NCBI RefSeq assembly: GCF_025149945.1
Contig: NZ_JALXVH010000017.1
Coordinates: 1 to 49,712 of the forward strand
Source of the DNA: Kocuria sp. p3-SID1428
Lineage (GTDB): Bacteria > Actinomycetota > Actinomycetes > Actinomycetales > Micrococcaceae
Direction: 5' to 3'
DNA length: 49,712 nucleotides
Part shown: in pieces, positions 10,494 to 19,956 of the stretch
How positions within the stretch are numbered: position 1 is the first letter of the stretch
Layout: each line of letters starts with the position of its first letter
The notes under the pieces: generated by a model
What the model saw: the letters and a program-made list of their open reading frames with translations, nothing else
What the model was told of the DNA's origin: nothing
Database searches by the model: none
Made by a program: the position numbers and the translations under genes

Positions 10494-10549
10494 GAGCAGC
10501 GATGGGCCGCGGCGCCGCGGTCAGCGGGTCTGCAGACAGGAGAGTTCTC

Positions 10550-11521
10550 ATGACGGCGAGGAACTGGCGGGTCGTGGGTGCGACCGGCTTCGCAGGATCG
10601 GCGATCACCGCCCGGCTGCGTGCCGAAGGCCACACCGTCCAGGCCGTCTCCGCCCCCAGGCTGACCAGCAGCGCGCGCACCGTCCACCACCTGATGGGTC
10701 GCGCCCGGGACCTGGAATCCGTCATTGACTACCTGGCAGACTCGTTCGCCGGTGCAGATATGGTCGTCAACGCCGCGGGACTCGCCCGCCCCGATGGCAC
10801 CGATCAGGACGCCCTAGTGGGCGCCAACGCCCTCCTGCCGCTGCTGATCCTCGCCGCGGCCGAGCGCACGAGCGTCACCCGCGTGATCCACCTGTCCACC
10901 GCGGCGGTCCAGGGCAGCACGCCGTGCCTCGACGAGACCACGCAGACGGATCCCTTCTCCCCCTACTCGTTCTCCAAGGCCCTGGCCGAGCGCGCCCTGC
11001 TGCGCGTGCTGGACCGCGAGGCCGATACCCGCGAGGGCCTGCCCGAGCTCGTGCTGCTGCGGGCGACCTCCGTCCAGGGCCGGGGACGCTCGACCACCCA
11101 GCGCCTGGCCAGGTTCGCCGCGACCCCGCTGAGCTCCGTGGCCGGCGACGGCACCGCGCACACCCCGGTGACCTCCTCGGAGGCCCTGGCGGAGCTCGTG
11201 GCCAGTCTCGGCACCTTCAAGGGCGAGCTGCCCCGGATCGTGCTGCAGCCGTGGGAGGGAGCCACGACCGCCTCGATCCTGCGCGATGCGGGCCGCCGCG
11301 AGCCCCTGCACCTGCCTGCTGCGCTGTGCCGCGGTGCCCTGCGCCTGGGCTATCTCCTCTCCTCGGCCGCGGGGACCCGCTGGCACGGCGCGCTGCGCCG
11401 CCTCGAGGTCACCTGGTTCGGCCAGGAGCAGGTCCCCGGCTGGGTCCAGGAGCACGACATGCTCCCCGCCCCGGCCATCACACCCGTGCTGCGGGCCGTG
11501 CATACAGCACAGGCTCGCTGA
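10550..11521 (+). CDS. NAD(P)-dependent extended SDR / sugar epimerase-like protein
   Basis: This 323-residue protein has the N-terminal Rossmann motif GATGFAGSAI, a conserved NAAG segment (VVNAAGLARP) and the active-site pair in YSFSK (Tyr and Lys four apart), with the preceding Ser in HLSTAAVQG. This is the build of NAD-dependent nucleotide-sugar epimerases/dehydratases. ATG 10550 is preferred over the frame's earlier ATG at 10502 because GGAGAG lies about 7 nt upstream and the Rossmann strand begins at once. It is the only plus-strand gene within the long minus-strand string, and lies back-to-back with the double glycosyltransferase. A role in supplying a sugar for the same glycan is inferred. 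Confidence 0.8.
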   Translation: MTARNWRVVGATGFAGSAITARLRAEGHTVQAVSAPRLTSSARTVHHLMGRARDLESVIDYLADSFAGADMVVNAAGLARPDGTDQDALVGANALLPLLILAAAERTSVTRVIHLSTAAVQGSTPCLDETTQTDPFSPYSFSKALAERALLRVLDREADTREGLPELVLLRATSVQGRGRSTTQRLARFAATPLSSVAGDGTAHTPVTSSEALAELVASLGTFKGELPRIVLQPWEGATTASILRDAGRREPLHLPAALCRGALRLGYLLSSAAGTRWHGALRRLEVTWFGQEQVPGWVQEHDMLPAPAITPVLRAVHTAQAR

Positions 11522-11530
11522 GCCGCTGCC

Positions 11531-11564
11531 GCGCTCGCCGAGCAGGACCTGCGGCGGCGAGCGC
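11531..11564. terminator. Hairpin between convergent SDR and tsaC genes
   Basis: A perfect 10-bp stem (GCGCTCGCCG with CGGCGAGCGC, 14-nt loop) begins 10 bp after the SDR stop. There is no U tract. It could stop both converging transcripts. Confidence 0.45.
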
Positions 11565-11653
11565 AGGCCCCCGCGCAACAAGGACAGGGTCCGCCAGGGC
11601 AGAGGATCGGATTCCTCGCCCGGCGGGCCCTCCCGTGGTCTCGGAGCAGGATC

Positions 11654-13036
11654 TCAGCGCTGCTGGTCCACCCCTGCCTGCGTCTGGACCGACTGCTGCT
11701 CGGCCTCGGCAGCGGCACGGGCCACGAGCGCGCTGGCCTGGGCCACGCCCAGCGGGCGGACGCCCTCGGGGTCCCTGCGCCTCGGCCGGGTACGGTTCTG
11801 ATCCGGGGCCCCCGGCTCTGCGCTCGCCCCGCCGGCGGCCACGACGGCCGCTGCGGCGGAGATCCCGGTGGAGCTCGTCCCCGAGAAGTCCTCGGGCGCA
11901 GGCGCCGCGTCGTCCTGCTCGGCGCGAGCCTGCTCGACGATCCCGATCTCCGGATCGGCGACGGTGCTGCCGCCGGAGCTCTCGCCATGGCGTTGCGGCT
12001 GCTCGTCGGCGTCGGCGCGATCCGGCCCCGCACTCGCCTGCTCGTCAGCGAGGTCCCGACCCGAGGGCTGAGCCCGCTCGGCGGGGTCCTGGTCCGGGGC
12101 TTCGGCGGCCTCATCCGCTGCGTGCTCGGGGACGGGCTCCGGCTGCGCTTCCTCTGCCGGGTCTTCGGATGCCGACTCGGCAGGGGCGGCGCTGCCGTCT
12201 CGGGCGATGACCGACGGGACGACCTCGCGCAGCCGGGTCAGGGAGATCCGGCCGTCGCGCACCACGACCGGCACGCCGCCGGTGCAGTCGACGATCGTGG
12301 AGGCCACGGGCACGGCGGCCGAGTCTGCTCCGGCGGGGTCCATGCCCTCGGTGCGCGGGCCGTCCTCGAGGTAGACGCGCACCGAGTCGCCGAGCATCTC
12401 ACGGGCCTGCTCGGCGGTCACAGCCGCGGTCATCCCGGTGCGGTTGGCCGAGGACACGGCCAGCGGACCGGTCTCCTGCAGCAGCTGCTGGGCCACGGGG
12501 TCGTCGGGCACGCGCAGGGCGACCGTGCCGCGGGTCTCGCCCAGATCCCACTGCAGCGAGCCCTGCGCGTGGCAGATCAGCGTCAGCCCGCCCGGCCAGA
12601 AGGCGCCGGCCAGGGCACGGGCCTCCTCCGTGACCGAGTCCGCGAGACCGTCGAGCACGCCGCTGTGGGCGATCAGCACAGGCGGGGGCATAGTGCGATC
12701 GCGCCCCTTGGCCTCGAGCAGGCGCTGCACGGCTTGAGCCGAGAACGCGTTGGCCGCGACGCCGTAGACGGTGTCGGTGGGGATCACGACGACCTGATGG
12801 CGGGCCAGTTCGCGCCGGGCGGCATTGACAGCCGCGCCGCGTGAGCGCTCGTCCTGGATGCGGAAGAACTCCGCCGGCACGGGAGCGTCCTCGGGCAAGT
12901 CGCTGCCGTGCTCGGAGTCGGCTTTCAGGGGAGCCTCCTCGGATGAGGGCTCGGCCGGCACCGCGTCCTGGGGCTGCGATCCGAGGTCGTCGGGGTTCTG
13001 GGGGCGATCGCTGGAAGTGTCGTTCACGCCGCTCAT
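11654..13036 (-). CDS. tsaC: L-threonylcarbamoyladenylate synthase (Sua5/YrdC/TsaC) with long disordered tail
   Basis: This enzyme makes threonylcarbamoyl-AMP from threonine, bicarbonate and ATP, the first step of t6A modification at tRNA position 37. The YrdC core spans about residues 55-275, with VVIPTDTVYGVAANAF, KGRDRTMPPPVLI, FWPGGLTLI and SSANRTG (nucleotide and Thr binding). At 460 residues it is about twice the usual length of a TsaC core: a 50-residue polar N terminus and a 185-residue Pro/Ala/Glu/Asp-rich C-terminal tail, basic near its end, are extra. GGGGGAG lies 7 nt before ATG 13036. It follows prmC, as in most actinobacteria. The tail is not a Sua5 domain. Confidence 0.9.
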   Translation of the reverse strand: MSGVNDTSSDRPQNPDDLGSQPQDAVPAEPSSEEAPLKADSEHGSDLPEDAPVPAEFFRIQDERSRGAAVNAARRELARHQVVVIPTDTVYGVAANAFSAQAVQRLLEAKGRDRTMPPPVLIAHSGVLDGLADSVTEEARALAGAFWPGGLTLICHAQGSLQWDLGETRGTVALRVPDDPVAQQLLQETGPLAVSSANRTGMTAAVTAEQAREMLGDSVRVYLEDGPRTEGMDPAGADSAAVPVASTIVDCTGGVPVVVRDGRISLTRLREVVPSVIARDGSAAPAESASEDPAEEAQPEPVPEHAADEAAEAPDQDPAERAQPSGRDLADEQASAGPDRADADEQPQRHGESSGGSTVADPEIGIVEQARAEQDDAAPAPEDFSGTSSTGISAAAAVVAAGGASAEPGAPDQNRTRPRRRDPEGVRPLGVAQASALVARAAAEAEQQSVQTQAGVDQQR

Positions 13037-13085
13037 TGTTGCACTCCCCCGCCGCGCGCACCCCCGGGGCCGCCTGCGGTCCGGC

Positions 13086-13940
13086 TCACGCGAGCACCCC
13101 GCTGGTGGCCCGGGCCCGTCCGGCCAGGTCCTGATGCCCCTGCACCTGCTCGAAGCCCGCGCGGCGCATCTGGCCCTGCATGTCCTCGGCCTGCGACTCG
13201 GCGTGCTCGAGCACGCACCACCCGCCGGGGCGCAGCAGCTCAGCGGCCGCGGCGATGATCCGACGGGGCATGTCCATGCCGTCAGCCCCGCCGCCCCACA
13301 GCGCGGCCGCGGGATCGTGGATGAGCACCTCCGGCTGGGTGATGGGCTCGCGCGCAGGCACGTATGGCGGATTCGACACCACGGCCGCACAGCGCCCTCG
13401 CAGGTCCTCGGGGGCCTTCGTGGCATCGCCCTCGCGCAGGTCCACCCGGGTGCCCTCGAGATTGCGCCGGGCCCACTGCAGGGCCTGGGGGTCCAGCTCG
13501 ATTGCGTGCACGCGGGCGTGGGTCACCTCATCGGCGATGGCTGCGGCGATCGCCCCCGAGCCGGTGCACAGATCCACGACGACGGGGCGGCCCTGGCCCT
13601 GTGCCAGGTCCTCGCGCAGGCGCTCGACGAGCAGCTCGACGAGCAGCTCGGTCTCTGGACGCGGGATGAAGACCCCGGGTCCCACCTGCAGCTCCAGGCG
13701 GCGGAAGGGGGCCGTTCCCACGATGTGCTGCAGCGGCTCGCGGGCAGCGCGCCGGGCGACCAGCTCCTCGAGGCCCTCGGGCGCCCCGGTGCCGAGGATG
13801 GCGCGCGCGGCGACCTCCCCGCGGTCGAGCCCCAGCAGGTGCCCGGCCAGCTGGACGGCATCGGCCTGCGCCGCGGGCACTCCTGCCTCCTCGAGCCGGG
13901 CGGTGGCCCGCCGCAGGGCCTGGGCGAGCGTCTCGGCCAT
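13086..13940 (-). CDS. prmC: Release-factor glutamine methyltransferase PrmC (HemK)
   Basis: This 284-residue SAM-dependent enzyme methylates the Gln of the GGQ motif in RF1 and RF2. An N-terminal helical domain (about 80 residues) precedes the methyltransferase fold, which has [16 protein letters not shown] (SAM loop) and the diagnostic [10 protein letters not shown]. The start ATG 13940 overlaps the prfA stop as ATGA, so the enzyme is coupled to its own substrate gene. Length and motifs are normal. Confidence 0.95.
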   Translation of the reverse strand: MAETLAQALRRATARLEEAGVPAAQADAVQLAGHLLGLDRGEVAARAILGTGAPEGLEELVARRAAREPLQHIVGTAPFRRLELQVGPGVFIPRPETELLVELLVERLREDLAQGQGRPVVVDLCTGSGAIAAAIADEVTHARVHAIELDPQALQWARRNLEGTRVDLREGDATKAPEDLRGRCAAVVSNPPYVPAREPITQPEVLIHDPAAALWGGGADGMDMPRRIIAAAAELLRPGGWCVLEHAESQAEDMQGQMRRAGFEQVQGHQDLAGRARATSGVLA

Positions 13941-15061
13941 CAGCTGCGGTCCTGCGAGCCGGCGCCCTGGCCGATCTGCTCGAGCCGGTGCTGCTCGTCG
14001 AGGGCGATCGCGGATTCGACGACGGGTCCGAGCGCGCCGTCCAGGACGGCGTCGAGGTTGTAGGCCTTGTAGCCGGTGCGGTGATCGGCGATCCGGTTCT
14101 CGGGGAAGTTGTAGGTGCGCACCCGCTCGGAGCGGTCCATGGTGCGCACCTGGCTGCGCCGAGCCTGGGACGCCTCGGCATCGAGCTGCTCCTGCTGATG
14201 CGCCAGGAGGCGAGCGCGCAGCACGCGCATGGCGGCCTCCTTGTTCTGCAGCTGCGACTTCTCGTTCTGCATGGCCACGACGATCCCCGTGGGCAGGTGG
14301 GTGATCCGCACCGCCGAGTCCGTGGTGTTCACGGACTGACCGCCCGGACCGGAGGAGCGGTAGACGTCGATCTTCAGGTCGTTCTGGGTGATCTCGACCT
14401 CCTCGGGGGCATCGGCCTCCGGAAAGGCCAGCACCCCGGCAGCAGAGGTGTGGATCCGGCCCTGGGATTCGGTGGCCGGGACCCGCTGGACGCGATGCAC
14501 CCCGCCCTCGTACTTGAGCTTGGCCCACACGCCCTCGGCCGGGTCCTGCGACCTGCCCTTGACGGCGAGCTGGACATCCTTGTGCCCGCCCAGCTCAGCA
14601 GGGGTGTCGCTGAGGATCTCGGTCTTCCAGCCCTGGGACTCCGCGAAGCGCAGGTACATGCGCAGCAGGTCGCCGGCGAACAGCGCGGCCTCGGCGCCGC
14701 CCTCCCCCGCCTTGATCTCGAGGATGGCATCGCGGGCGTCGTCGGGATCGCGCGGGATCAGCAGCCGGCGCAGCCGCTCCCGGGCCGGCTCGATCCGCGC
14801 CTGCAGCTGCTCGGCCTCGGCGGCGAACTCCGGGGCCTCCGGGGCCAGCTCGCGAGCAGTCTCCAGATCCGCACGCAGCGACTCGAGCTCGCGGTGGGCG
14901 ACCACCACCCGATCGAGCTCGGCGTAACGGCGGTTGAGCCGGCGAGCCAGCAGCGGATCGGCGTGCACCGCCGGATCGGCCAGACGCTGCTGCAGCTGCT
15001 CGTGCTCCTGCAGAAGGGCCTCGACGGGCCCTGCTCCCTCGCGGGATTCGCTCTCGGTCAC
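13940..15061 (-). CDS. prfA: Peptide chain release factor 1
   Basis: This 373-residue factor reads UAA and UAG in the ribosomal A site and triggers peptide release. It shows the codon-reading PAT tripeptide in [16 protein letters not shown] and the catalytic GGQ in [20 protein letters not shown], with the N-terminal helical domain before them. The start GTG 15061 has GGAGG 8 nt upstream. It is followed directly by prmC, which methylates the GGQ glutamine. A 181-bp gap with a strong hairpin separates it from rho; rpmE, usually found there, is absent. Confidence 0.97.
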   Translation of the reverse strand: MTESESREGAGPVEALLQEHEQLQQRLADPAVHADPLLARRLNRRYAELDRVVVAHRELESLRADLETARELAPEAPEFAAEAEQLQARIEPARERLRRLLIPRDPDDARDAILEIKAGEGGAEAALFAGDLLRMYLRFAESQGWKTEILSDTPAELGGHKDVQLAVKGRSQDPAEGVWAKLKYEGGVHRVQRVPATESQGRIHTSAAGVLAFPEADAPEEVEITQNDLKIDVYRSSGPGGQSVNTTDSAVRITHLPTGIVVAMQNEKSQLQNKEAAMRVLRARLLAHQQEQLDAEASQARRSQVRTMDRSERVRTYNFPENRIADHRTGYKAYNLDAVLDGALGPVVESAIALDEQHRLEQIGQGAGSQDRS

Positions 15062-15148
15062 GGAAGGGGCCTCCTGGTGCTGCGGCGTGGAAGGACTCCC
15101 CTGGGCCGGGGAGGTGAAGCTGACAGGGCTGGCCGTCTCGACAGGGTG

Positions 15149-15159
15149 CCCCCCCCCCC
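15149..15159. repeat. Run of 11 cytosines
   Basis: An uninterrupted C11 tract lies in the rho-prfA spacer, outside any gene. Such tracts slip during replication and sequencing, so its length may vary. Confidence 0.9.
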
Positions 15160-15188
15160 GGGCCGTCGGCTGCCGTCTCGGGACGAGA

Positions 15189-15231
15189 CAGCCCCGGCGT
15201 CCTCCGGCTCGGCAGGAGGACGCCGGGGCTG
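15189..15231 (-). terminator. Strong hairpin after rho
   Basis: A perfect 17-bp GC-rich stem (arms 15189-15205 and 15215-15231, 9-nt loop) starts 12 bp past the rho stop. No U tract follows on the minus strand; high-GC actinobacteria often use such hairpins. It would separate rho from prfA transcription at least in part. Confidence 0.7.
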
Positions 15232-15242
15232 AGGACGATCGC

Positions 15243-17417
15243 TCAGCGGTCGTCGTCCGCCTTGACGTTCAGGGTGGTCTTCTGGACCTGCATGAGGAAC
15301 TCGGCGTTCGACTGGGTGTCGCGCAGCTTCGAGGTCAGCAGCTCGAGGGCCTGCTGCTGATCCAGGCTCGAGAGCACACGACGAAGCTTCCACATGATCT
15401 TCAGCTCGTCGGCGCCCATGAGGTTCTCCTCACGACGCGTGCTGGAGGAGTTGACGTCCACGGCCGGGAAGATGCGCTTGTCCGCCAGCTGACGGGACAG
15501 GCGCAGCTCCATGTTGCCGGTGCCCTTGAACTCCTCGAAGATGACCTCGTCCATCTTGGATCCGGTCTCGACCAGCGCGGTGGCCAGGATGGTCAGCGAG
15601 CCGCCGTTCTCGATGTTGCGCGCCGCGCCGAAGAAGCGCTTGGGCGGGTACAGCGCAGCCGAGTCCACACCGCCGGAGAGGATGCGCCCGGAGGCCGGGG
15701 CAGCCAGGTTGTAGGCACGGCCCAGACGGGTCATGGAGTCCAGCAGGACCACCACGTCCATCCCCAGCTCCACGAGGCGCTTGGCGCGCTCGATCGCCAG
15801 CTCCGCGACGGTCGTGTGGTCGTCGGCGGGGCGGTCGAAGGTCGAGGCGATGACCTCGCCCTTCACCGTGCGCTGCATGTCGGTGACCTCCTCGGGGCGC
15901 TCGTCGACGAGCACCATCATGAGGTGGACCTCGGGGTTGTTCGTGGTGATCGCGTTGGCGATCGACTGCAGCATCAGGGTCTTGCCGGCCTTGGGCGGAG
16001 AGACGATCAGGCCGCGCTGGCCCTTGCCGATCGGCGAGACCAGATCGACCACGCGCGTGCCGACCTTCTTGGGCTCGGTCTCCAGGCGCAGACGGTCCTG
16101 GGGATACAGCGGCACCAGCTTGGAGAACTCGGTGCGATCGCCCTGCTCCTCCGGCTTCTTGCCGTTGACGCTGGTCAGCTGCACCAGGGCGTTGAACTTC
16201 TGGCGCTGGCCGCGCTGGTTCTCCTCGCCCTCGCGCGGGGCGCGGATGGCGCCGACGACGGCGTCGCCCTTGCGCAGGTTGTTCTTCTTCACCTGGGCCA
16301 GCGAGACGTAGACGTCGTTCGGGCCGGGCAGGTAGCCGGAGGTGCGCACGAACGCGTAGTTGTCCAGGACGTCGAGGATGCCGGCCACGGGCAGCAGGAC
16401 GTCGTCCTCGGTCAGCTCGGTGTCATCGACCTCGGGGCCGTTGCCGCCGCGATTGCGGCGGTTGTTTCGGCGGTCGTTGCGATCATTGCGGTTGCGATTG
16501 CGTCGGCTGCGACGGCTTCCGCCCTCGTCGTCGCCGTGCTGGTCGCTGCCGCCCTGGCGCTTGGACTGCTGCTTGCCGCCCTGGCCCTTGCCGCCCTGGC
16601 CCTTGCCGCCCTGGCCCTTGCCGCCGCCGTCGTTCTGGTTGTTCTGCCCCTTGCCGCCGCCGTCGTTGTTCTGGTCCTTGCCGCCGCCGTCATTCTGGGC
16701 GTTCTGGCCCTTGTTCCGGCCCCGCCCGCGGCCGCCGCCGTCGTTCTGGCCGTTCTGGCGGCGTCCGGACTCCTCCGAGGACTCTGAGGAGTCGCCGTCG
16801 CGGGGGCCGCGGCCCTTGGACTGGCCATCGCCGGTGGAGGTGTCCTGCTGGCCTCCGTCGCCGCCGTTCTGGCCGCCCTGGTCCTCGGAGCCGTTCTGGC
16901 GACCGCGGCCGCGACGCTGCGAACGCGACGGGCGCCCGCCCTCGGAGCGCTGCTGGGCGTCGTCGCCCGACTGGCCGCTCGGGGCGGACTCGGAGCCGGA
17001 GCGGTCCTCGCCGTTCTGGCCCTGCTGCTCGCTCTGCGCCTCTGCGGCGTCGGAGGAGCGACGACCGCGGCCGGTGCGCGCGGAGACCTTGGGCAGATCA
17101 TCCGAGACGGACTCCGCCTTCTGCTGCCCTGCCTGGGCAGAGGAGGCGTCGTCGCCCTGGGCCTTGGCAGCGGCGCGCTGGGCGGTCTTCTCGATCTTCT
17201 CGGCCACCTCGGCATCGCGTTCTGCGACGGCGCCGCCGCGCTGATGCGCCTGGATGGCATCGACCAGCATGGACTTGCGCATGCGGCGCGCCCCCGTGAT
17301 GCCGAGCTGTGCGGCCAGGGCCTGCAGCTGGGCGAGCTTGAGGCCCGAGAGGCCGGTGCCCTGGTTCTGATCGGAGTTCTGGTCCGTACCTGAGGTCAGG
17401 TCGGTGGATTCGCTCAC
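15243..17417 (-). CDS. rho: Transcription termination factor Rho with large N-terminal insert
   Basis: Rho is the hexameric RNA-dependent ATPase that ends transcription. At 724 residues it is some 300 longer than E. coli Rho (419). Order: Rho_N helix domain (about 22-65, [21 protein letters not shown]), a low-complexity insert (about 75-325) rich in Gln, Asn, Gly, Lys and Arg, the RNA-binding cold-shock fold ([20 protein letters not shown]), then the ATPase with SPPKAGKT near 473-480 and [12 protein letters not shown]. Similar Arg-rich inserts are known in Micrococcus luteus Rho. GTG 17417 has GAAGGA 7 nt upstream. A leader of about 300 bp separates it from thrB. Confidence 0.96.
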   Translation of the reverse strand: MSESTDLTSGTDQNSDQNQGTGLSGLKLAQLQALAAQLGITGARRMRKSMLVDAIQAHQRGGAVAERDAEVAEKIEKTAQRAAAKAQGDDASSAQAGQQKAESVSDDLPKVSARTGRGRRSSDAAEAQSEQQGQNGEDRSGSESAPSGQSGDDAQQRSEGGRPSRSQRRGRGRQNGSEDQGGQNGGDGGQQDTSTGDGQSKGRGPRDGDSSESSEESGRRQNGQNDGGGRGRGRNKGQNAQNDGGGKDQNNDGGGKGQNNQNDGGGKGQGGKGQGGKGQGGKQQSKRQGGSDQHGDDEGGSRRSRRNRNRNDRNDRRNNRRNRGGNGPEVDDTELTEDDVLLPVAGILDVLDNYAFVRTSGYLPGPNDVYVSLAQVKKNNLRKGDAVVGAIRAPREGEENQRGQRQKFNALVQLTSVNGKKPEEQGDRTEFSKLVPLYPQDRLRLETEPKKVGTRVVDLVSPIGKGQRGLIVSPPKAGKTLMLQSIANAITTNNPEVHLMMVLVDERPEEVTDMQRTVKGEVIASTFDRPADDHTTVAELAIERAKRLVELGMDVVVLLDSMTRLGRAYNLAAPASGRILSGGVDSAALYPPKRFFGAARNIENGGSLTILATALVETGSKMDEVIFEEFKGTGNMELRLSRQLADKRIFPAVDVNSSSTRREENLMGADELKIMWKLRRVLSSLDQQQALELLTSKLRDTQSNAEFLMQVQKTTLNVKADDDR
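16576..16620 (-). repeat. Three exact 15-bp tandem repeats inside rho
   Basis: The 15-bp unit CCGCCCTGGCCCTTG occurs three times in a row, encoding KGQGG-type pentapeptides in the low-complexity insert of Rho. Copy number changes would keep the reading frame. Confidence 0.9.
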
Positions 17418-17725
17418 GAAGGTTTCCTTCTCCCTCGGTGGAAGGTCTCGGCACTCAGACGCCGGACCTCTTGTGCATGATGACGGGCCGCGGGCTGCGG
17501 GCCTGATCGCGCTGCAGACGGCGACGATCGCACCGACGGCGCCCCATCTGCGGAAGGTGCCTGCCCCATGGCATGCGCGCAGGGCACGCCGAAGGCGATA
17601 TCGCGATGGGGACCGGAGCAGCCGTCCTGCCGGAGCAGAAGGGCTTCCGTCGGGTAGGGCGGAGAGGACGAGAACCGATGACGGACCGCGGTCTGTCGGA
17701 TCGGGCTCGAACGCCCGGGCGCATC
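17418..17725 (-). other. Gene-free leader between thrB and rho (308 bp)
   Basis: No convincing gene is seen; an 89-codon minus-strand frame (17455-17724) has no family features. A minus-strand TAGGAT at 17728-17723 could be a -10 box giving rho an mRNA leader of roughly 300 nt. No strong terminator hairpin after thrB was found by eye. Confidence 0.4.
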
Positions 17726-18712
17726 CTAGATGCTGTGCGGATGCTCGCTCACCCTAGCACCCTGTTGCGGCACGGACAGCCGCAGAACACGCCAGGTGAC
17801 GTGCTCGCTGTCCGGGCCCAGGTGCGCGGCGAGCTCGCCGATGGCCTGCTCGGCAGCCTCTGCGGCAGCCGAGGAGCCGGAGAGCACGAGCACCGTGGGC
17901 CCGGCTCCTGAGATCAGAGCGGCGTGGCCCTGCTCGCGCAGCGCGGTCACCAGCGCCGCGCTGGGCGCCATGGCAGGGGCGCGGAAGGGCTGGTGCAGGC
18001 TGTCCGCGGTGGCCGGCATCAGGTGCTCGGGACGGCGCGACATGGCATCGATCAGCAGCGCGCAGCGCCCGGCGTTGCGGGCGGCCTCGCGGTGCTCGAC
18101 CGTCTCGGGCAGCAGCGAGCGGGCCAGCGCGGTGGAGACCTCGTAGTTGGGGATCGCCACGATCGGCACGATCTGCGACAGCACGGCCACCGGCGCCGTG
18201 CGCCAAGCGCCGGGCTCGCCCCACGAGATCGTCAGGCCGCCGTACAGGGCCGGGGCCACGTTGTCCGGGTGGCCCTCCATACTGGCGCAGACTTGGAAGA
18301 CGGTGTCCTCGTCAAGGCGCTGCTGCGCAGCCAGCAGAGCATTGCCCGCCACCACGCCGGCCACGGCGCAGGCGGCCGAGGAGCCCATGCCGCGACCGTG
18401 CGGGACGCGGTTGCGTGCCACGATCCGCATGCCGGGCTGTTCCCGCAGCCCCGCCTCCCGCCAGGCCGCGCGCACGGCGCGCACCAGCAGATGGTCCTCT
18501 GTGCGCGGCACCGACTCCGAACCCTCGCCCTGCAGCTCGAACTCCAGGCCGGACTCCAGGACGGTGAGCTCGACCTCGTCGCGGTGCTCGAGGGCCAGAC
18601 CCAGGGTGTCGAAGCCCGGTCCCACGTTGCCGGTCGAGGCGGGGACGCTCACGGCCACAGTCTGCCCAGGGCTCAGGACATCGCGCCAGTCCCGGCGCTC
18701 CGCCGGGCTCAC
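17726..18712 (-). CDS. thrB: Homoserine kinase
   Basis: This 328-residue GHMP-family kinase phosphorylates L-homoserine in threonine synthesis. It has [18 protein letters not shown] near the N terminus, the ATP-binding [15 protein letters not shown] near residue 105, and the C-terminal [11 protein letters not shown] motif. The start GTG 18712 overlaps the thrC stop as GTGA. Gene order hom-thrC-thrB is the usual actinobacterial one. Confidence 0.95.
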   Translation of the reverse strand: MSPAERRDWRDVLSPGQTVAVSVPASTGNVGPGFDTLGLALEHRDEVELTVLESGLEFELQGEGSESVPRTEDHLLVRAVRAAWREAGLREQPGMRIVARNRVPHGRGMGSSAACAVAGVVAGNALLAAQQRLDEDTVFQVCASMEGHPDNVAPALYGGLTISWGEPGAWRTAPVAVLSQIVPIVAIPNYEVSTALARSLLPETVEHREAARNAGRCALLIDAMSRRPEHLMPATADSLHQPFRAPAMAPSAALVTALREQGHAALISGAGPTVLVLSGSSAAAEAAEQAIGELAAHLGPDSEHVTWRVLRLSVPQQGARVSEHPHSI

Positions 18713-19818
18713 TCGAGATCCAGTGCGGAGGCGACGGACACGACGTCGAAGTCCACGCGCACCGGCTCGGCGGCGTGCGGATCCTCGGCCTCGGCGCCCT
18801 TCACGGCCCACTGCGGGTCCTTGAGGCCGTGGCCGGTCACGGTGATGACGATCCGCGCACCGGCCGGGACCTGGCCCTGCTCGTGCTTCTTGAGCAGGCC
18901 CGCCACGCCGGCGGCGGAGCCGGGCTCCACGAACACGCCGTCCTTCGAGGACAGGAAGCGCTGAGCTGCGATGATCTCGGTGTCCGAGACGGCCTCGATC
19001 AGTCCACCGGACTCGTCGCGCGCGGCGATCGCCGTGTCCCACGAGGCGGGGTTGCCGATCCGGATGGCGGTGGCCACGGTGTCGGGGTCGTCGATCGGGT
19101 GACCGGCCACCAGCGGCGCCGATCCCTCGGCCTGGAAGCCCCACATGGTGGGGGTCCGGGTCGCCACCGCCGGCAGGACGTGGCCGGCGTCGTTCGTGAA
19201 CTCGGCGGCGTACTCCTGGTAGCCCTTCCAGTACGCGGTGATGTTGCCCGCGTTGCCCACCGGCAGGATGTGCAGGTCCGGAGCATCGCCCAGGGCGTCG
19301 ACGACCTCGAACGCGCCGGTCTTCTGACCCTGGATGCGGTACGGGTTGACCGAGTTGACCAGGAACACCGGGTAGGACTCGGAGAGCTTGCGCGCGACCT
19401 CGAGGCAGTTGTCGAAGTTGCCGGTGATCTGGATGATGTCGGCGCCGTGGGCTACGGCCTGGGCCATCTTGCCCATGGCGATCTTGCCCTCGGGCACCAG
19501 CACGGCGCAGCGCATGCCGGCCTGCTTGGCATAGGCGGCCGCAGAGGCCGAGGTGTTGCCGGTCGAGGCGCACACGACCGCCTTGGCCCCCTCCTCCTTG
19601 GCCTTGGTGATGGCCATGGTCATGCCGCGGTCCTTGAAGGAGCCGGTGGGGTTCATGCCCTCGAACTTGACCCAGACCTCGCACCCGGTCAGCTCGGACA
19701 GCGCACGGGCGCGGATCAGCGGGGTGCCGCCCTCGCCCATCGAGACGACGGGGGTGGAATCGGAGACCGGAAGGCGGTCGCGGTACTCGTTGATGACGCC
19801 CTGCCACTGATGTGCCAT
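18709..19818 (-). CDS. thrC: Threonine synthase
   Basis: This 369-residue PLP enzyme converts O-phosphohomoserine to threonine. The PLP lysine lies in [11 protein letters not shown] (near residue 60), followed by [15 protein letters not shown] and the phosphate-binding [14 protein letters not shown]. The frame is open to 19878, but I start at ATG 19818 ([17 protein letters not shown]), which has GAGGAG 5 nt upstream and matches short actinobacterial ThrC. It overlaps thrB by 4 bp. A 138-bp gap lies between it and hom. Confidence 0.95.
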   Translation of the reverse strand: MAHQWQGVINEYRDRLPVSDSTPVVSMGEGGTPLIRARALSELTGCEVWVKFEGMNPTGSFKDRGMTMAITKAKEEGAKAVVCASTGNTSASAAAYAKQAGMRCAVLVPEGKIAMGKMAQAVAHGADIIQITGNFDNCLEVARKLSESYPVFLVNSVNPYRIQGQKTGAFEVVDALGDAPDLHILPVGNAGNITAYWKGYQEYAAEFTNDAGHVLPAVATRTPTMWGFQAEGSAPLVAGHPIDDPDTVATAIRIGNPASWDTAIAARDESGGLIEAVSDTEIIAAQRFLSSKDGVFVEPGSAAGVAGLLKKHEQGQVPAGARIVITVTGHGLKDPQWAVKGAEAEDPHAAEPVRVDFDVVSVASALDLE

Positions 19819-19892
19819 TGCTGCTCCTCGCTTCGCTGCGGTCCCCGCGCCTGGAGGGCGGGGCCGCTGGGTTGTCACTGCCTCGTCGTGCC

Positions 19893-19909
19893 CGGGCCGC
19901 TGCGGCCCG
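19893..19909 (-). other. Small hairpin between hom and thrC
   Basis: CGGGCCG-CTG-CGGCCCG forms a 7-bp stem with a 3-nt loop in the 138-bp hom-thrC spacer. It could be a processing or attenuation element, or chance in GC-rich DNA. Confidence 0.3.
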
Positions 19910-19956
19910 TCGCACTCACGGGTTCACCGGCCCGCGCCGGCCGGGACGGGTCCGGC

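Noticed and set aside
16560..16760. Repeats in rho considered as a separate repeat locus
   Set aside because: They lie in frame inside rho and encode its low-complexity insert.
17455..17724. An 89-codon minus-strand frame in the rho leader
   Set aside because: Starts on the presumed -10 box, no ribosome site, Arg/Pro-rich composition typical of non-coding GC-rich DNA.
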